Notes: generated by a model from the letters alone, not told the origin. A stretch of 64,000 nucleotides of DNA from Candidatus Tectimicrobiota bacterium (GCA_026005175.1 BPKO01000005.1:124001-188000); one strand, 5' to 3'. Positions 33,650 through 46,243 are shown, numbered from the stretch's first letter. Translations and numbers: made by a program.

Positions 33650-34337
33650 GCGTAAAGGCCACGGCCAGGGTGGAAACCTCCAGGGTGCCGGTGCGCAGCA
33701 CGGCGCGCATGCCTTCAAAGACGTGCGTCGAAGGCAGCAGCACGGCCACGGCCTGCAGCCAGGGCGGCAGCACGTCGAGGGGATAGAACACCGCCGACAC
33801 CGGCTGCAGCAAAAAAGGCACGCCCCACACCAGCGCCTCGGCCGCCTGGCCAAAGCGCAGCACCAGGGCCATGGTGCACATCCCCACCGCCCAGCCAAAA
33901 AGCAGCAGGCTGAGCAGGAAGGGCAGCAGCGCTGGCCCCAGGCGCAGCAAGTTGAAGGCGTAGAGGGTGTAAGCCAGGCTGCCCAGCACCAGGGCGTTGA
34001 GCGCGGCGCGCAGGACGCCCATAAGGCAGGTGGCCAGGAGGAGCTCCGCCACGCGGATGGGGGCAATGAAGAGGTTGAGCAGGTTTTTGACCCACACTTC
34101 TTCGGTAAGCGACAGGGTGATGGCCAGCTGCGCGCGGTACAGCACGTCCCAGAGGATCAGGCTGCCCAGGAAAAAGACCACGGCGTCGGGCAGCACCAGA
34201 CGGCGCAAGTAAGCGGTGACAAAGCCCCACACGAGCAAGTCCATCACCGGCCAGAAGACGATTTCGCCCACCCGCGTCGGGCTGTGGCGGTAGAGGTAGA
34301 GGTAGCGCAGCAGCAAGCCGCTCACCCGCAGCCACAT
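33552..34337 (-). CDS. ABC-2 type exporter permease
   Basis: The 261-residue protein has six membrane helices in the ABC2_membrane pattern. It begins RVSGLLLRYLYLYRHSPTRVGEIVFWPVMDLLVWGFVTAYL and ends with the conserved FYPLDVLPPWLQAVAVLLPSTHVFEGMRAVL. It pairs with the ATPase gene just upstream, whose TGA overlaps this ATG (TGATG), so the two are translated together. Such pairs export drugs, lipids or polysaccharide. Nothing nearby indicates the cargo. Confidence 0.88.
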   Translation of the reverse strand: MWLRVSGLLLRYLYLYRHSPTRVGEIVFWPVMDLLVWGFVTAYLRRLVLPDAVVFFLGSLILWDVLYRAQLAITLSLTEEVWVKNLLNLFIAPIRVAELLLATCLMGVLRAALNALVLGSLAYTLYAFNLLRLGPALLPFLLSLLLFGWAVGMCTMALVLRFGQAAEALVWGVPFLLQPVSAVFYPLDVLPPWLQAVAVLLPSTHVFEGMRAVLRTGTLEVSTLAVAFTLNLAYLGLGAAFFGYMLHQAREKGYLTRLGLH

Positions 34338-35119
34338 CAGGTCTCCTCCGGTCGCGCCGCCACGTCGTGCAGGCTGCCGTCGCGGGCCAGGGTGATGAAG
34401 AGTTCCTCCAGGGAGGCGGCGCGGGTCCGCGCCAGCACTTCCTGCGGGGTGCCCTGGGCCACGAGGCGCCCGCGTGCCAAAAAGAGCACGCGATGGCACA
34501 GGCGCTCGACTTCGTGCATGTTGTGTGAGGTGTAGAGCATGGTGACGCTGCGCTCGCGCTGCACTTGCCGCAAGATGGCGCGCACCCGCGCCGCGATGTC
34601 GGGGTCGAGGCTGGCCGTAGGTTCGTCGAGAAACAGCACCTCGGGGTCGTTGAGAAAGGCTTTGCAGAGGTGCAGGCGGGTGAGCTGGCCCGAGGAGAGA
34701 GCCCCGGTGAGGCTAGAAGCCGCGTCGGCAAGCTCGAAGAGCTCGAGCAGGGCGGTGATTTTAGGCCGCGGCCGCCGCAGGCCGTAGAGGCGCGCAAAGA
34801 CGTAGAGGTTTTCCCACACGGTGAGGTTGGTGGGCAAGGAGACGTAAGCCGAGGAGAAGTTGACGCGCTGCAAGATGGCCCGCCGGTGCCGTGGCATCTC
34901 CAATCCCAGGATGCGGATGTGCCCTCTGGTAGGGGTCAGCAGCCCGAGCAGCAGGTGCAGGGTGGTGGTTTTGCCTGCCCCGTTGGGGCCGAGCAGGCCG
35001 ACGATTTCCCCGCGGGTAACGGTAAAAGAGAGGTCGGCGACCGCCGCCACTGGCCCGAAGCGCTTGCTCAGCTGGCGTACCTCGATGACCTCGCTTGCCA
35101 CGCCGGTCTCCTGCAACAC
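34337..35119 (-). CDS. ABC-2 type exporter ATP-binding protein
   Basis: The 260-residue ATPase has Walker A GLLGPNGAGKTTTL and a signature loop LSSGQLTRLHLCKA. Walker B is EVLFLDEPTASLDPD, and the switch histidine is in LYTSHNMHEVERLCH. The C-terminal sequence resembles the DrrA/NodI group of ABC-2 exporters. It energises the permease encoded directly downstream. Confidence 0.92.
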   Translation of the reverse strand: MLQETGVASEVIEVRQLSKRFGPVAAVADLSFTVTRGEIVGLLGPNGAGKTTTLHLLLGLLTPTRGHIRILGLEMPRHRRAILQRVNFSSAYVSLPTNLTVWENLYVFARLYGLRRPRPKITALLELFELADAASSLTGALSSGQLTRLHLCKAFLNDPEVLFLDEPTASLDPDIAARVRAILRQVQRERSVTMLYTSHNMHEVERLCHRVLFLARGRLVAQGTPQEVLARTRAASLEELFITLARDGSLHDVAARPEET

Positions 35120-35173
35120 GTCACCCTCTGCTGCCGCGCCCGCGCTGCCTGCGCGCGGGGGACACTGGCCGCC

Positions 35174-35407
35174 TTACCTGGCTTCCTGGTGGAGCTTGTG
35201 CAGCTGCTGGCGCAGCTTCATGATTTCACGGGCAAAGACCTTGGGGTTCACCCGCGCCGTGTCGGCACGGTAGGCCTCGATGTGGCCTGCCAGGGTGGGC
35301 GAATCGGCAAAGCAGAAGACCTCTTCGGGCTGGACCCGCAGTTCGGTGAGCTGCTCGCCCACGGCGAGCAGGTAGACGGCGAGAAAAAAGTCTTTTACTT
35401 CGGCCAT
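35174..35407 (-). CDS. Small conserved-looking protein of unknown function
   Basis: A 77-residue product, MAEVKDFFLAVYLLAVGEQL followed by TELRVQPEEVFCFADSPTL, ends in a basic amphipathic helix (VFAREIMKLRQQLHKLHQEAR). It has GCAGGAGAACGCC before the ATG and sits alone between thiC and the ABC exporter. I do not recognise the family. It is soluble and mainly helical by inspection. Confidence 0.5.
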   Translation of the reverse strand: MAEVKDFFLAVYLLAVGEQLTELRVQPEEVFCFADSPTLAGHIEAYRADTARVNPKVFAREIMKLRQQLHKLHQEAR

Positions 35408-35477
35408 GGCGTTCTCCTGCGCACGGGTTCTGCCATAAGGCTACCCATGGCGCGGCCGCCGTGCAATGGCCGGGAAA

Positions 35478-35505
35478 CGGCGGCACCCGGCGCCGGGTGC
35501 CGCCG
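35478..35505 (-). terminator. Perfect palindromic terminator hairpin after thiC
   Basis: A 28-base perfect palindrome (two 14-base arms, core ACCCGGCGCCGGGT) begins 6 bases after the thiC stop. On the minus strand it is followed by GTTTCCC, a short T-run. It most likely ends thiC transcription. Confidence 0.6.
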
Positions 35506-35511
35506 CTTTGC

Positions 35512-37372
<1,861 letters not shown>

Positions 37373-37431
37373 CTCCCGCGTATGCAGTTGTGCGTTACTA
37401 TGTTAGCGCACGGCGCCAGGGCGGGCAAGTC

Positions 37432-38274
37432 CTAGCCTTTTACCGCGCCGGTGAGGCCGGCCACGTAGTGCTCGACGAAAAACGAGTAAATGAGCGCCAC
37501 CGGCACCGAGCCCAGAAGGGCGCCGGCCATGAGCGGCCCCCAGAAGAGCACGTCGCCGCGCATCAGCTCGCTCACCACCCCCACGGGAATGGTCTTGGTC
37601 TGGGGCGAGGAGAGAAAGACCAGGGCGTAGAGGAACTCGTTCCAGGAAAGGGTGAAGGCAAAGATGCCCGCCGAGAGGATGCCGGGGATGGCCACCGGCA
37701 GCACGATCTTGCGCATCGCCTGCAGGCGGGTGGCGCCGTCGATGCGGGCGTATTCTTCCAGCTCGCGCGGGATGGCTTTGAAGTAGCCCATGAGCAGCCA
37801 AGTGCAAAAGGGAATAAGAAACGTCGGGTAGGTAAAAATCAGCGCCCAGGGCGTATCGAGCAGGTGGAAAAAGTCCACCACCCCGGTCAAGGGAATAAAG
37901 AGCAGGGTCTGGGGCACGAGATAAGTGATGAAAATCGCCGTTCCCAGGGTACCCGCCCAGCGAAAGCGCAGCCGCGCCAGGGCATAGCCGGCAAGAATGC
38001 CGCAGAAAAGCGAGATGGCCGTCGACACCACCGCCACCAGCAGCGTGTTGAGGAGCCAGTGGCCAAAAAGGGTGCGCTGGAAGAGAAACTGGTAGTGCTC
38101 CAGGGTCGGTCGCGTCGTCCAAAACGGCGAGATACGGAGGTTGTAGAGGTGCTGGTCCGGCTTGATGGAGGTGATGAACATCCAGTAGAAAGGAAACAGC
38201 GTAAAGACCGTAAACCCCAGCAAGGGCAGGTAAAAGCCAAAGAACTTTTTCCAGCCGCGCTGCCGTACTGCCAT
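37432..38274 (-). CDS. Carbohydrate ABC transporter permease (MalG/CUT1 type)
   Basis: The 280-residue permease has six helices. Its EAA loop, ELEEYARIDGATRLQAMRKIVLPVAIPGI, is diagnostic for CUT1-family inner subunits. The N-terminus KKFFGFYLPLLGFTVFTLFPFYWMFITSIK and the C-terminal region are also typical. It is the last gene of the binding protein - MalF - MalG operon; its ATG directly follows the MalF-type stop. The ATPase is missing here and a shared one is presumably encoded elsewhere. Confidence 0.92.
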   Translation of the reverse strand: MAVRQRGWKKFFGFYLPLLGFTVFTLFPFYWMFITSIKPDQHLYNLRISPFWTTRPTLEHYQFLFQRTLFGHWLLNTLLVAVVSTAISLFCGILAGYALARLRFRWAGTLGTAIFITYLVPQTLLFIPLTGVVDFFHLLDTPWALIFTYPTFLIPFCTWLLMGYFKAIPRELEEYARIDGATRLQAMRKIVLPVAIPGILSAGIFAFTLSWNEFLYALVFLSSPQTKTIPVGVVSELMRGDVLFWGPLMAGALLGSVPVALIYSFFVEHYVAGLTGAVKG

Positions 38275-39285
38275 TTACGTCTCTCGCCGGATGTAGCGCA
38301 GTTGCAAAATCACGGCCAGCAGCAGCACCGGGAACATGAACAGCGAGATGGCTGCGCCCTGGCCCAGCTTGCCGCTGATCACTCCCACCTGGTAAGCGAG
38401 GGTGGCAAAGAGGTGGGTGCTGTTGTGCGGCCCGCCGCGCGTCAGCACGTAGACCAGCTGGAAGTCGGCAAAGGTGACGATGATCGAAAACAGCAGCACC
38501 ACGGTCAGGATGGGCCGCAGCAGCGGCAGGGTGATGTACCAGAAGCGCGCCCAGCCCCCGGCGCCGTCGATTTCCGCCGCCTCGTGCAGCTCCGGGTCGA
38601 TGGTCTGCAGGCCGGCCAGCAGGGTGATGGCAAAAAACGGAAAGCCGCGCCACACGTTGACGGCGATCACCGAGCCCATGGCCAGTCCCGGGGTGCCGAG
38701 CCAGACAAAGCCGCGCGGGCTAGGGGCAATGCCCAGCTGCCACAGCAGGCGCGCCAGGCCGATTTCGCGCAGGATCCAGTTGAGCACGCTGTAGGTGGCG
38801 TCGAAGATCCACAGCCAGGCCAGAGTGCTAAGTACCGTGGGGACAATCCAGGGCAGGAGCATCGAAGCGCGCAGCAAGCGGTTGAAGCGGAAGTGGCGGT
38901 TGAGCAGCAGGGCCAGGGCCATACCCAGCACCAGCTTAAAAATCGTCGCAATGCCAGTGTAGACAAAGGTGTTCTGGACGGTACGCCGGAAAATCGAGCT
39001 GTCGAGGATGGTGAAGAAGTTTTGCAGGCCGACAAACGCCCCTGGCCGGCCCACCACTTTGTCGCTGACGCTGAGCCACACCCCCCAGAAAAAAGGGATG
39101 GCCAGAAAGGCCACCAGAATGAGCAAGGTGGGGGCCACCAGCAGCACGAAGAGCACGCGCTCGTCTTCCAGCCAGGTGGCGAGGCGGCGGCGCAAGGCCG
39201 CCAGCGACCAGGGGCGCGCTGCTGCCACCTCCCGGGGGTATGAGACCACGCCTACCTGCGACTCAGGCAGCGTCTGCTTGGCCAT
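38275..39285 (-). CDS. Carbohydrate ABC transporter permease (MalF/CUT1 type)
   Basis: The 336-residue protein starts in the cytoplasm. Its first helix is VLFVLLVAPTLLILVAFLAIPFFWGVWLS. The EAA loop is ELHEAAEIDGAGGWARFWYITLPLLRPILTVVLLFS. It forms the pore with the MalG-type subunit, its stop being directly adjacent to that start. The upstream binding protein gene ends 48 bases before it. The sugar is unknown. Confidence 0.92.
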   Translation of the reverse strand: MAKQTLPESQVGVVSYPREVAAARPWSLAALRRRLATWLEDERVLFVLLVAPTLLILVAFLAIPFFWGVWLSVSDKVVGRPGAFVGLQNFFTILDSSIFRRTVQNTFVYTGIATIFKLVLGMALALLLNRHFRFNRLLRASMLLPWIVPTVLSTLAWLWIFDATYSVLNWILREIGLARLLWQLGIAPSPRGFVWLGTPGLAMGSVIAVNVWRGFPFFAITLLAGLQTIDPELHEAAEIDGAGGWARFWYITLPLLRPILTVVLLFSIIVTFADFQLVYVLTRGGPHNSTHLFATLAYQVGVISGKLGQGAAISLFMFPVLLLAVILQLRYIRRET

Positions 39286-39333
39286 GGCGAAAGTCCGTGG
39301 GGGCTGCCGGGGCCGGCCCCGGCAGCCTGCCGC

Positions 39334-40653
39334 TTAGGCTTCGTACACTTTTTTCAGCTCCGACTCGGCCCAGGCAATGGCCCCCTGGGCGTCGCCGCTC
39401 TGGATGGCACGGGCAAACATGTCCACGATGATGTACTTGGCAAACACCTCTTGCGCCTTGGCGTTGGGCGGTCCCTCGTAGCCAAAGACGCGGCTATACT
39501 GTGCCAGGCGGCGGTAGGGGTCGAGCTTGGGGTCTTTTTCCCACATCTCGATGTTTTCCCAGTAGGGCGTGGGGCCCAGGCTGTAGCCTTCCTGCACCTC
39601 CATCCAGCGGGTGAAGTTGTCGCGCTGCATGACGAAGCGGATCCACTCCTTGGCCGCCTCCACGTTGGGTGAGTACTTCATGATGGCGTGCTCTTGGGTA
39701 AGGTGCATGTGGTAGCGGCCGGCCGGCCCGGCAGGGTTGGGGGCGTGGTTGGACACTTTGGCCAGGTGCGGGAACTTCTGCTTGGCCACGAAGTAAATGC
39801 TTACGCCGTTGAGGGTGGCCGAAATGGTCTCGGCAAAGTAAGCGCGATTGTTGCTGGTGTCGTCCCAGGCCAGGCCGCCCTCGTCAAGCGCTTCTTTGTA
39901 GAAGGCCATGCAGAACTTGACCGCCTCCAGGGTCTCCTTGCTGTTGAGCACCACCTTGCCGCTGGCATCGACTTCCTTGCCGCCATAGCTCCACAGCAGC
40001 GGGTAGGCAAAAGAAGGCGGGTCGCCAAGGCTGTGGCCAAAGGCCTGGCCGATGGGATAGCCCATGGCTTTAAGCTTCCGCCCTGCTTCGAGGTAAGCGT
40101 CCCAGGTGTCGGGGAACCGGGTGATGCCGGCCTGCTGGAAGAGATCCTCGCGGTAGACGATGGCGTTGCCCACAAAGCAAAACGGCACTGCCTTCCAGCG
40201 GCCGCCCACTTTGCAGGAATCGACGAGCTGGGCGTAGTAGGCGCCGTCGCGGCGGCTGATCTCTTCGGCAAGGTCGTCGACATCCACCAGGTTAGGGCCG
40301 TAAAGCTGCGGCCAGTTCCAGAACATCTGTACCACGTCGGGGCCGGTGCCGCTTTCGATGGCCGTGCTGATGCGCGCCTGGAGGTCGTTCATGTTGATGG
40401 TCTCGATGGTCACCTCCACCCCGGTGGCTTTTTGAAAGTCCCGGGCCATGCGGCGCATTTCGTCATCGGCCGGCGCCACGAAGCTCGACCACTGCAGGTG
40501 GTGCAGCTTGGTACCGCGCAGCGCCGCCGGGGCGCGCCGTGGCAGGGCCAGGGTGGCGCCGGCACCGAGGGCCATGGCGCCGGCCATCTGCAAGAAGGTG
40601 CGGCGACAGAGACCGGGGGCCTCCCGACTCGAGGTATGCACCTGCTGTGACAT
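39334..40653 (-). CDS. Family-1 extracellular (sugar) solute-binding protein, Tat-exported
   Basis: The 439-residue protein carries a twin-arginine leader (CRRTFLQMAGAMALGAGATLALP). The SBP_bac_1 fold follows: MARDFQKATGVEVTIETINMNDLQARISTAIESGTGPDVVQ, AVPFCFVGNAIVYREDLFQQAGI and a C-terminal ANLAQEV-like helix region. It delivers a carbohydrate or similar ligand to the MalF/MalG permeases downstream. ATG 40653 lies in AGGGGAAGCCC context. The frame stays open upstream to 41055, but that part is an antisense shadow. Confidence 0.9.
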   Translation of the reverse strand: MSQQVHTSSREAPGLCRRTFLQMAGAMALGAGATLALPRRAPAALRGTKLHHLQWSSFVAPADDEMRRMARDFQKATGVEVTIETINMNDLQARISTAIESGTGPDVVQMFWNWPQLYGPNLVDVDDLAEEISRRDGAYYAQLVDSCKVGGRWKAVPFCFVGNAIVYREDLFQQAGITRFPDTWDAYLEAGRKLKAMGYPIGQAFGHSLGDPPSFAYPLLWSYGGKEVDASGKVVLNSKETLEAVKFCMAFYKEALDEGGLAWDDTSNNRAYFAETISATLNGVSIYFVAKQKFPHLAKVSNHAPNPAGPAGRYHMHLTQEHAIMKYSPNVEAAKEWIRFVMQRDNFTRWMEVQEGYSLGPTPYWENIEMWEKDPKLDPYRRLAQYSRVFGYEGPPNAKAQEVFAKYIIVDMFARAIQSGDAQGAIAWAESELKKVYEA

Positions 40654-40801
40654 GGGCTTCCCCTCCTTTTGCAAGGGTCTTGCACCGGCAACGCCCGCTT
40701 CCCGGGCAGTGACGGTCACAGAAGTACTGCGAAGCGGCGGGCGTGTCAAGAGGGAAGCCCAGAGACCCGCCAGCCAAGGGAAGGCAGGCCGGCCGCTGCC
40801 G

Positions 40802-41159
40802 TTACCCCTTGAGCAGCTTTTCCCAGGTGGCTTCGGCGCTGCTGCGCACCTGGTGCTCGGCGAGGTACTTTTCCAGGGCGGCGTCGTGGATGGGGCTGAC
40901 AGCGTGAAACGTGACGGTGAACTCGTCGGGCCGCAGCCAGTTGCCTTTGCGCGCCAGCCAGACCGAGACGATGCGGTAGCAGGGATCGGGTGGGCGCCGG
41001 GCTGCCAGCTCTTGCCGGAACTTGGCGTCGCTGAACAGATCGGGCGACCAGTCAAGGCGAATGGGACGCCCCGCCTGCGCCATGTAGCAGAGGTCGAGCC
41101 CGGCCTCTTTCAGCTCCCGCCGCAGGCGGAGGTAGTCGGCATAGGTGAGCACGATCAGG

Positions 41160-41176
<17 letters not shown>
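40802..41176 (-). CDS. Uncharacterised 124-residue protein coupled to the ABC-F ATPase
   Basis: The product starts MQATDDLIVLTYADYLRLRR and has no membrane segment or recognisable catalytic motif. Conserved-looking parts are LCYMAQAGRPIRLDWSPDLF and FTVTFHAVSPIHDAALEKYLAEH. Its start overlaps the end of the ABC-F gene by 17 bases, so the two are translationally coupled and probably functionally linked. I do not recognise the family. Confidence 0.65.
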
Positions 41177-43037
<1,861 letters not shown>

Positions 43038-43093
43038 GCCACACAGTCTAGTCAACCCGGCGCCGCAGCGTCAAGGCCGCCCCCGGCTGGCAA

Positions 43094-43122
43094 TTGCACC
43101 CGGCACGCCGTCGGTCTATAAT
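43094..43122 (+). promoter_or_regulatory. Strong promoter of the unknown gene at 43.2 kb
   Basis: -35 TTGCAC (43094-43099) and a perfect -10 TATAAT (43117-43122) are spaced by 17 bases. The downstream gene starts at 43219, leaving a leader of about 90 bases that contains no element I recognise. Confidence 0.65.
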
Positions 43123-43218
43123 CTTAACCTCAGGCATTATCGAAGGTTAGTATAAAGGCGTGGGGTGTCCGGTGGCGCCCCAGGCGGAGCCACAGGCAGT
43201 ACAAGGGGAGTGCAAGGG

Positions 43219-43833
43219 ATGGCAGGCTATCGCCAGCAGCTGTTCCAGCAGTTTGCTGCCCAGGGTATTGCGGCGAGCATCGAGGCGTTTAAAGCCACGT
43301 ACCAGCCCAAAAAAGAGAACCGCTTCCACTTTGACGGCGTCACGTACGAAATCGGGCCGGCCAAGCTCAACGGCGAGTGGATCGAGTTCGAGATCAGCTC
43401 CAAGATTCCTCAGGACGAACTGACCGACCGTGGCGAGTTCGAGCAGTACTTCGAGGCCATCTGTGCCCTCATGCAGCAAGACGACCGGCCGCCCAGCGAC
43501 ACCGGCATGGACAGCATCGTGCACGAGCTCGGGCAGCAAGAAGTGAAAGAGCGCGACTACGTGCGTCTCGTTTACCGCTATCGCCTCGACGAGATGTACA
43601 GCGACGAGGCGGTAGCGGCCGAAGTGGCCAAACTGCGGGCCAACCCGCAGGCCCGTTCCCTGCCCGACATCCCCGGCGTGTACACGCTGGCCGGCCGGGT
43701 GGTGCTGCGGTGCGTGGAGGACTTCATGCGCCAGGAAGCCACGCGGCGCATGGAGCGTCTTATCGAGGCCAACCAGGAAGTGCGCAAGCGCTTCGGGGTG
43801 AAAACCCGCAAAGCGGTCAAAATGGGCAGCTAA
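43219..43833 (+). CDS. Conserved-looking soluble protein of unknown function
   Basis: The 204-residue product begins MAGYRQQLFQQFAAQGIAAS and continues with FHFDGVTYEIGPAKLNGEWIEFEISSKIPQDEL. It contains a long acidic middle and a basic C-terminal tail (QEVRKRFGVKTRKAVKMGS). There is no signal peptide or membrane helix. It is monocistronic, with its own near-consensus promoter and AAGGGGAG/AAGGG ribosome-binding sequence, and converges with cvpA. I do not recognise a domain. Confidence 0.7.
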   Translation: MAGYRQQLFQQFAAQGIAASIEAFKATYQPKKENRFHFDGVTYEIGPAKLNGEWIEFEISSKIPQDELTDRGEFEQYFEAICALMQQDDRPPSDTGMDSIVHELGQQEVKERDYVRLVYRYRLDEMYSDEAVAAEVAKLRANPQARSLPDIPGVYTLAGRVVLRCVEDFMRQEATRRMERLIEANQEVRKRFGVKTRKAVKMGS

Positions 43834-43839
43834 AGGGCG

Positions 43840-44511
43840 TCACGGCTGCCCGAGCCGCTGGCGCAGCAGCCGCTCGAACGCCTGCCGGTCGCTTTCGGAG
43901 ATGCCCTCTGGGGCCGACGGCGGGGAGGCTGGGGTGCGCGGTGGGGGGACTTGCAACGGCGGCGGCGGCGCGAGGGGAGGCAGGCGTGAGCCCAGGCGCT
44001 GGCGCAGCTGGCCATAGAGGCGGTGGAAGTCGTCGTAGATCTGCGCGGGAAGCAGCGAGGCAAGCAGCGCCGCGGTGCGGAAAAAAGGCGGCGCCAGGGC
44101 CGAGCGCTGCGCCAGGGTGGTGGTAAACGACGGCAAAAAAGCGGTGGTGAAGACAAGGAACGCCGAGAGCATTACCGCCATCTTGAGCAGGCCAAAGAGC
44201 CCTCCCAGCAGGCGATCGAGCAGCGACAGCCCGGCAGCCCGCACCAGGCGGCCCAGGAGCCAGGAAAACAGCAGGTAAAGGACCAAGGTGCTCACCACGA
44301 GGGCGGCAAAACCAAGGAGCTGGCGCAGCCAGGGCCTGCGGATGACCCCGGCCAGCAGCTCGGCAATGAGATGAGGATATCCCTGGGCGGCCAGCATCAC
44401 CGCAGCGGTGAGGCTCAGCAGGGCGAGCACCTCGCGCGTCAGGCCGCGGAAGAAGCTCCACACCGCAGCGATTAAAAATGCCGCGCCGATGACGACGTCG
44501 AACCAGTACAT
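43840..44511 (-). CDS. CvpA-family membrane protein
   Basis: The 223-residue protein starts MYWFDVVIGAAFLIAAVWSF and has the CvpA signature RGLTREVLALLSLTAAVMLAAQGYP with four membrane helices. A proline-rich cytoplasmic tail follows (LPPLAPPPPLQVPPPRTP). CvpA is needed for colicin V production in E. coli and for envelope stress tolerance in other bacteria; its molecular function is unsettled. It is divergent from the LysR gene. Confidence 0.85.
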   Translation of the reverse strand: MYWFDVVIGAAFLIAAVWSFFRGLTREVLALLSLTAAVMLAAQGYPHLIAELLAGVIRRPWLRQLLGFAALVVSTLVLYLLFSWLLGRLVRAAGLSLLDRLLGGLFGLLKMAVMLSAFLVFTTAFLPSFTTTLAQRSALAPPFFRTAALLASLLPAQIYDDFHRLYGQLRQRLGSRLPPLAPPPPLQVPPPRTPASPPSAPEGISESDRQAFERLLRQRLGQP

Positions 44512-44598
44512 ACGCCTCCTGGCGGGCGGCCATGCGACAACGCCCGCATGTATATAGGGGGTTTTGCCGGCAAAGGCAACAAAAAAGTTGACAGCGCC

Positions 44599-45558
44599 AT
44601 GGACGGCCACCTGCGCGATCTTGACCTGCGCCAACTGGAGATCTTCTACTACGTGGCAAAGTGCCGCAGCTTTTCGCGCGCCGCCGACTTGCTCCTGCTC
44701 ACCCAGCCCACCGTCAGCGGGCACATCAAGGCCCTAGAAGACCGCCTGGCGCTGGTTCTCTTTGACCGCCGGGGGCGCGAGGTGCGCTTGACGCGCGCCG
44801 GCGAAGTGCTCTACGGCTATGCCCGGCGGCTGCTGGCCACCAAAGCCGCGGCCCTGCAAGCCCTGCAAGAGCTACAGGGCGGGCTGCGCGGCGAGCTCGT
44901 ACTGGGCGGCAGTAGCATTCCCGGGCAGTACCTGCTGCCGCGCCTCCTGGGCGTCTTTCGCCAGCACTACCCCGACATCACCGTCACCCTCACCATCACC
45001 GACACCGCCAACGTGCTGGAGCGCATCGTGCACGGGGAGCTGGAAGTGGGCATGGTGGGGGCCCACCTTCCCCACCCGCAAGTCGTTTACTGGCCGGTGG
45101 TGGACGACGAGTTGGTGCTCGTGGTGGCCCGCCACCATCCCTGGGCGGCGCAGCGCCGCGTGCCCCTGGCCGCTTTGGCGCACCAGCCGTTCCTTCAGCG
45201 CGAGCGCGGCTCCGGATCGCGCCTGGTGGTGGAGCAGACGCTGCGCCAGCACGGCTTTGACCCAGCAGCGCTGCGCGTGGTGGCCGAGATGGGCAGCACG
45301 GAGGCCATCAAGCAGGGGGTAAAGGCGGGGCTAGGGGTGGCGATCGTCTCGCGCCTGGCCCTGGCCGACGAGCTGCAGGCCGGCACGCTACAGGCCGTCG
45401 AGCTGGCCGGCGTGCGTATGCAGCGCCACTTCTTTCTCGTCCGCCACCGAGGGCGGCCCCTCTCACCGCTGAGCCAGACGTTTATCCGCTTCGTCGAGGA
45501 GCGGGAACCGTGGGCCCTGCTTGCCGCCGGCCAGGAGGAGGCCCCGCCGCGTGCGTGA
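44599..45558 (+). CDS. LysR-family regulator resembling the selenium-metabolism-associated type
   Basis: The 319-residue regulator has an N-terminal winged helix (DLRQLEIFYYVAKCRSFSRAADLLLLTQPTVSGHIKALEDRL) and a periplasmic-binding-protein-like effector domain. Its sequence LTQPTVSGHIKALE, FDRRGREVRLTRAGEVLYGYA and LRGELVLGGSSIPGQYLLPRLLGVF closely resembles a LysR subfamily that I recall being annotated as selenium metabolism-associated. This assignment is from memory of the family pattern. ATG 44599 was chosen; the frame is open to 44548. Its end overlaps the GTG of the next gene, so the glycosyltransferase is co-translated. The same genome probably makes a selenoprotein (1029-1646). Confidence 0.82.
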   Translation: MDGHLRDLDLRQLEIFYYVAKCRSFSRAADLLLLTQPTVSGHIKALEDRLALVLFDRRGREVRLTRAGEVLYGYARRLLATKAAALQALQELQGGLRGELVLGGSSIPGQYLLPRLLGVFRQHYPDITVTLTITDTANVLERIVHGELEVGMVGAHLPHPQVVYWPVVDDELVLVVARHHPWAAQRRVPLAALAHQPFLQRERGSGSRLVVEQTLRQHGFDPAALRVVAEMGSTEAIKQGVKAGLGVAIVSRLALADELQAGTLQAVELAGVRMQRHFFLVRHRGRPLSPLSQTFIRFVEEREPWALLAAGQEEAPPRA

Positions 45559-46243
45559 GGGGCTGCGCGTTTCGGTGATCGTTCCCACCCTCAACGAGGC
45601 GGCCTACCTGCCGGCCACCCTGGCGCGCGTGGGGCTGGCGCCGCAGGACGAGCTCATCGTCGTCGACGGCGGCAGCGACGACGGTACGGTGGCCGTGGCC
45701 CAGCGCTTCACGTCGCAGGTGCTCGTCACCTCGCCCGGCCGGGCACGGCAGATGAACGCCGGCGCGCAACGGGCCCAGGGTGACGTGCTGCTTTTCCTGC
45801 ACGCCGACACCCTGCTGCCGCCAGACGGCGTGGCGCTGGTGCGTGCTGCCATGCAGCCGCCCGAGGTCGTCGGCGGCGCGTTTGCCCTGGCTATTGTGCC
45901 CGCCACGCCGGCGCTGCGGCTGGTGGCCTGGGGGGCCAATTGGCGCACCCGCCTGGCGCGGCTGCCTTACGGCGACCAGGCGCTCTTCGTGCGCCGCCAG
46001 GTCTTTGTCGAACTAGGTGGCTACGCCGACTGGCCCTTTCTGGAGGACGTGCAGCTGGTGCGCGCCTTGCGCCGCCGTGGGCGGCTGGCTTTCATCGCGC
46101 AGCCGGTGTGCACCTCGGCACGCCGCTGGCAGCGCGAGGGGGTGCTCTATACGACGCTGCGCAACCTCGCCCTTATCACGCTCTTTTTTTGCGGGGTCTC
46201 CCCGCACGTGCTCAAGCGCTGGTACGCCAGTGCCCCCAGGTAA
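45551..46243 (+). CDS. Family 2 glycosyltransferase of the TIGR04283 type (rSAM/selenodomain-associated transferase 2)
   Basis: The 230-residue protein has the GT-A start VSVIVPTLNEAAYLPATLARV, the metal-binding LLFLHADTLLP, and PYGDQALFVRRQVFVELGGYADWPFLEDVQLVRALRRRG. These closely match TIGR04283. That family was named for its association with selenodomain radical-SAM proteins and has also been linked to arsenosugar synthesis. The GTG start at 45551 overlaps the LysR stop by 8 bases. No membrane anchor is seen, although LALITLFFCGV near the end may associate with membranes. Confidence 0.8.
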   Translation: MREGLRVSVIVPTLNEAAYLPATLARVGLAPQDELIVVDGGSDDGTVAVAQRFTSQVLVTSPGRARQMNAGAQRAQGDVLLFLHADTLLPPDGVALVRAAMQPPEVVGGAFALAIVPATPALRLVAWGANWRTRLARLPYGDQALFVRRQVFVELGGYADWPFLEDVQLVRALRRRGRLAFIAQPVCTSARRWQREGVLYTTLRNLALITLFFCGVSPHVLKRWYASAPR

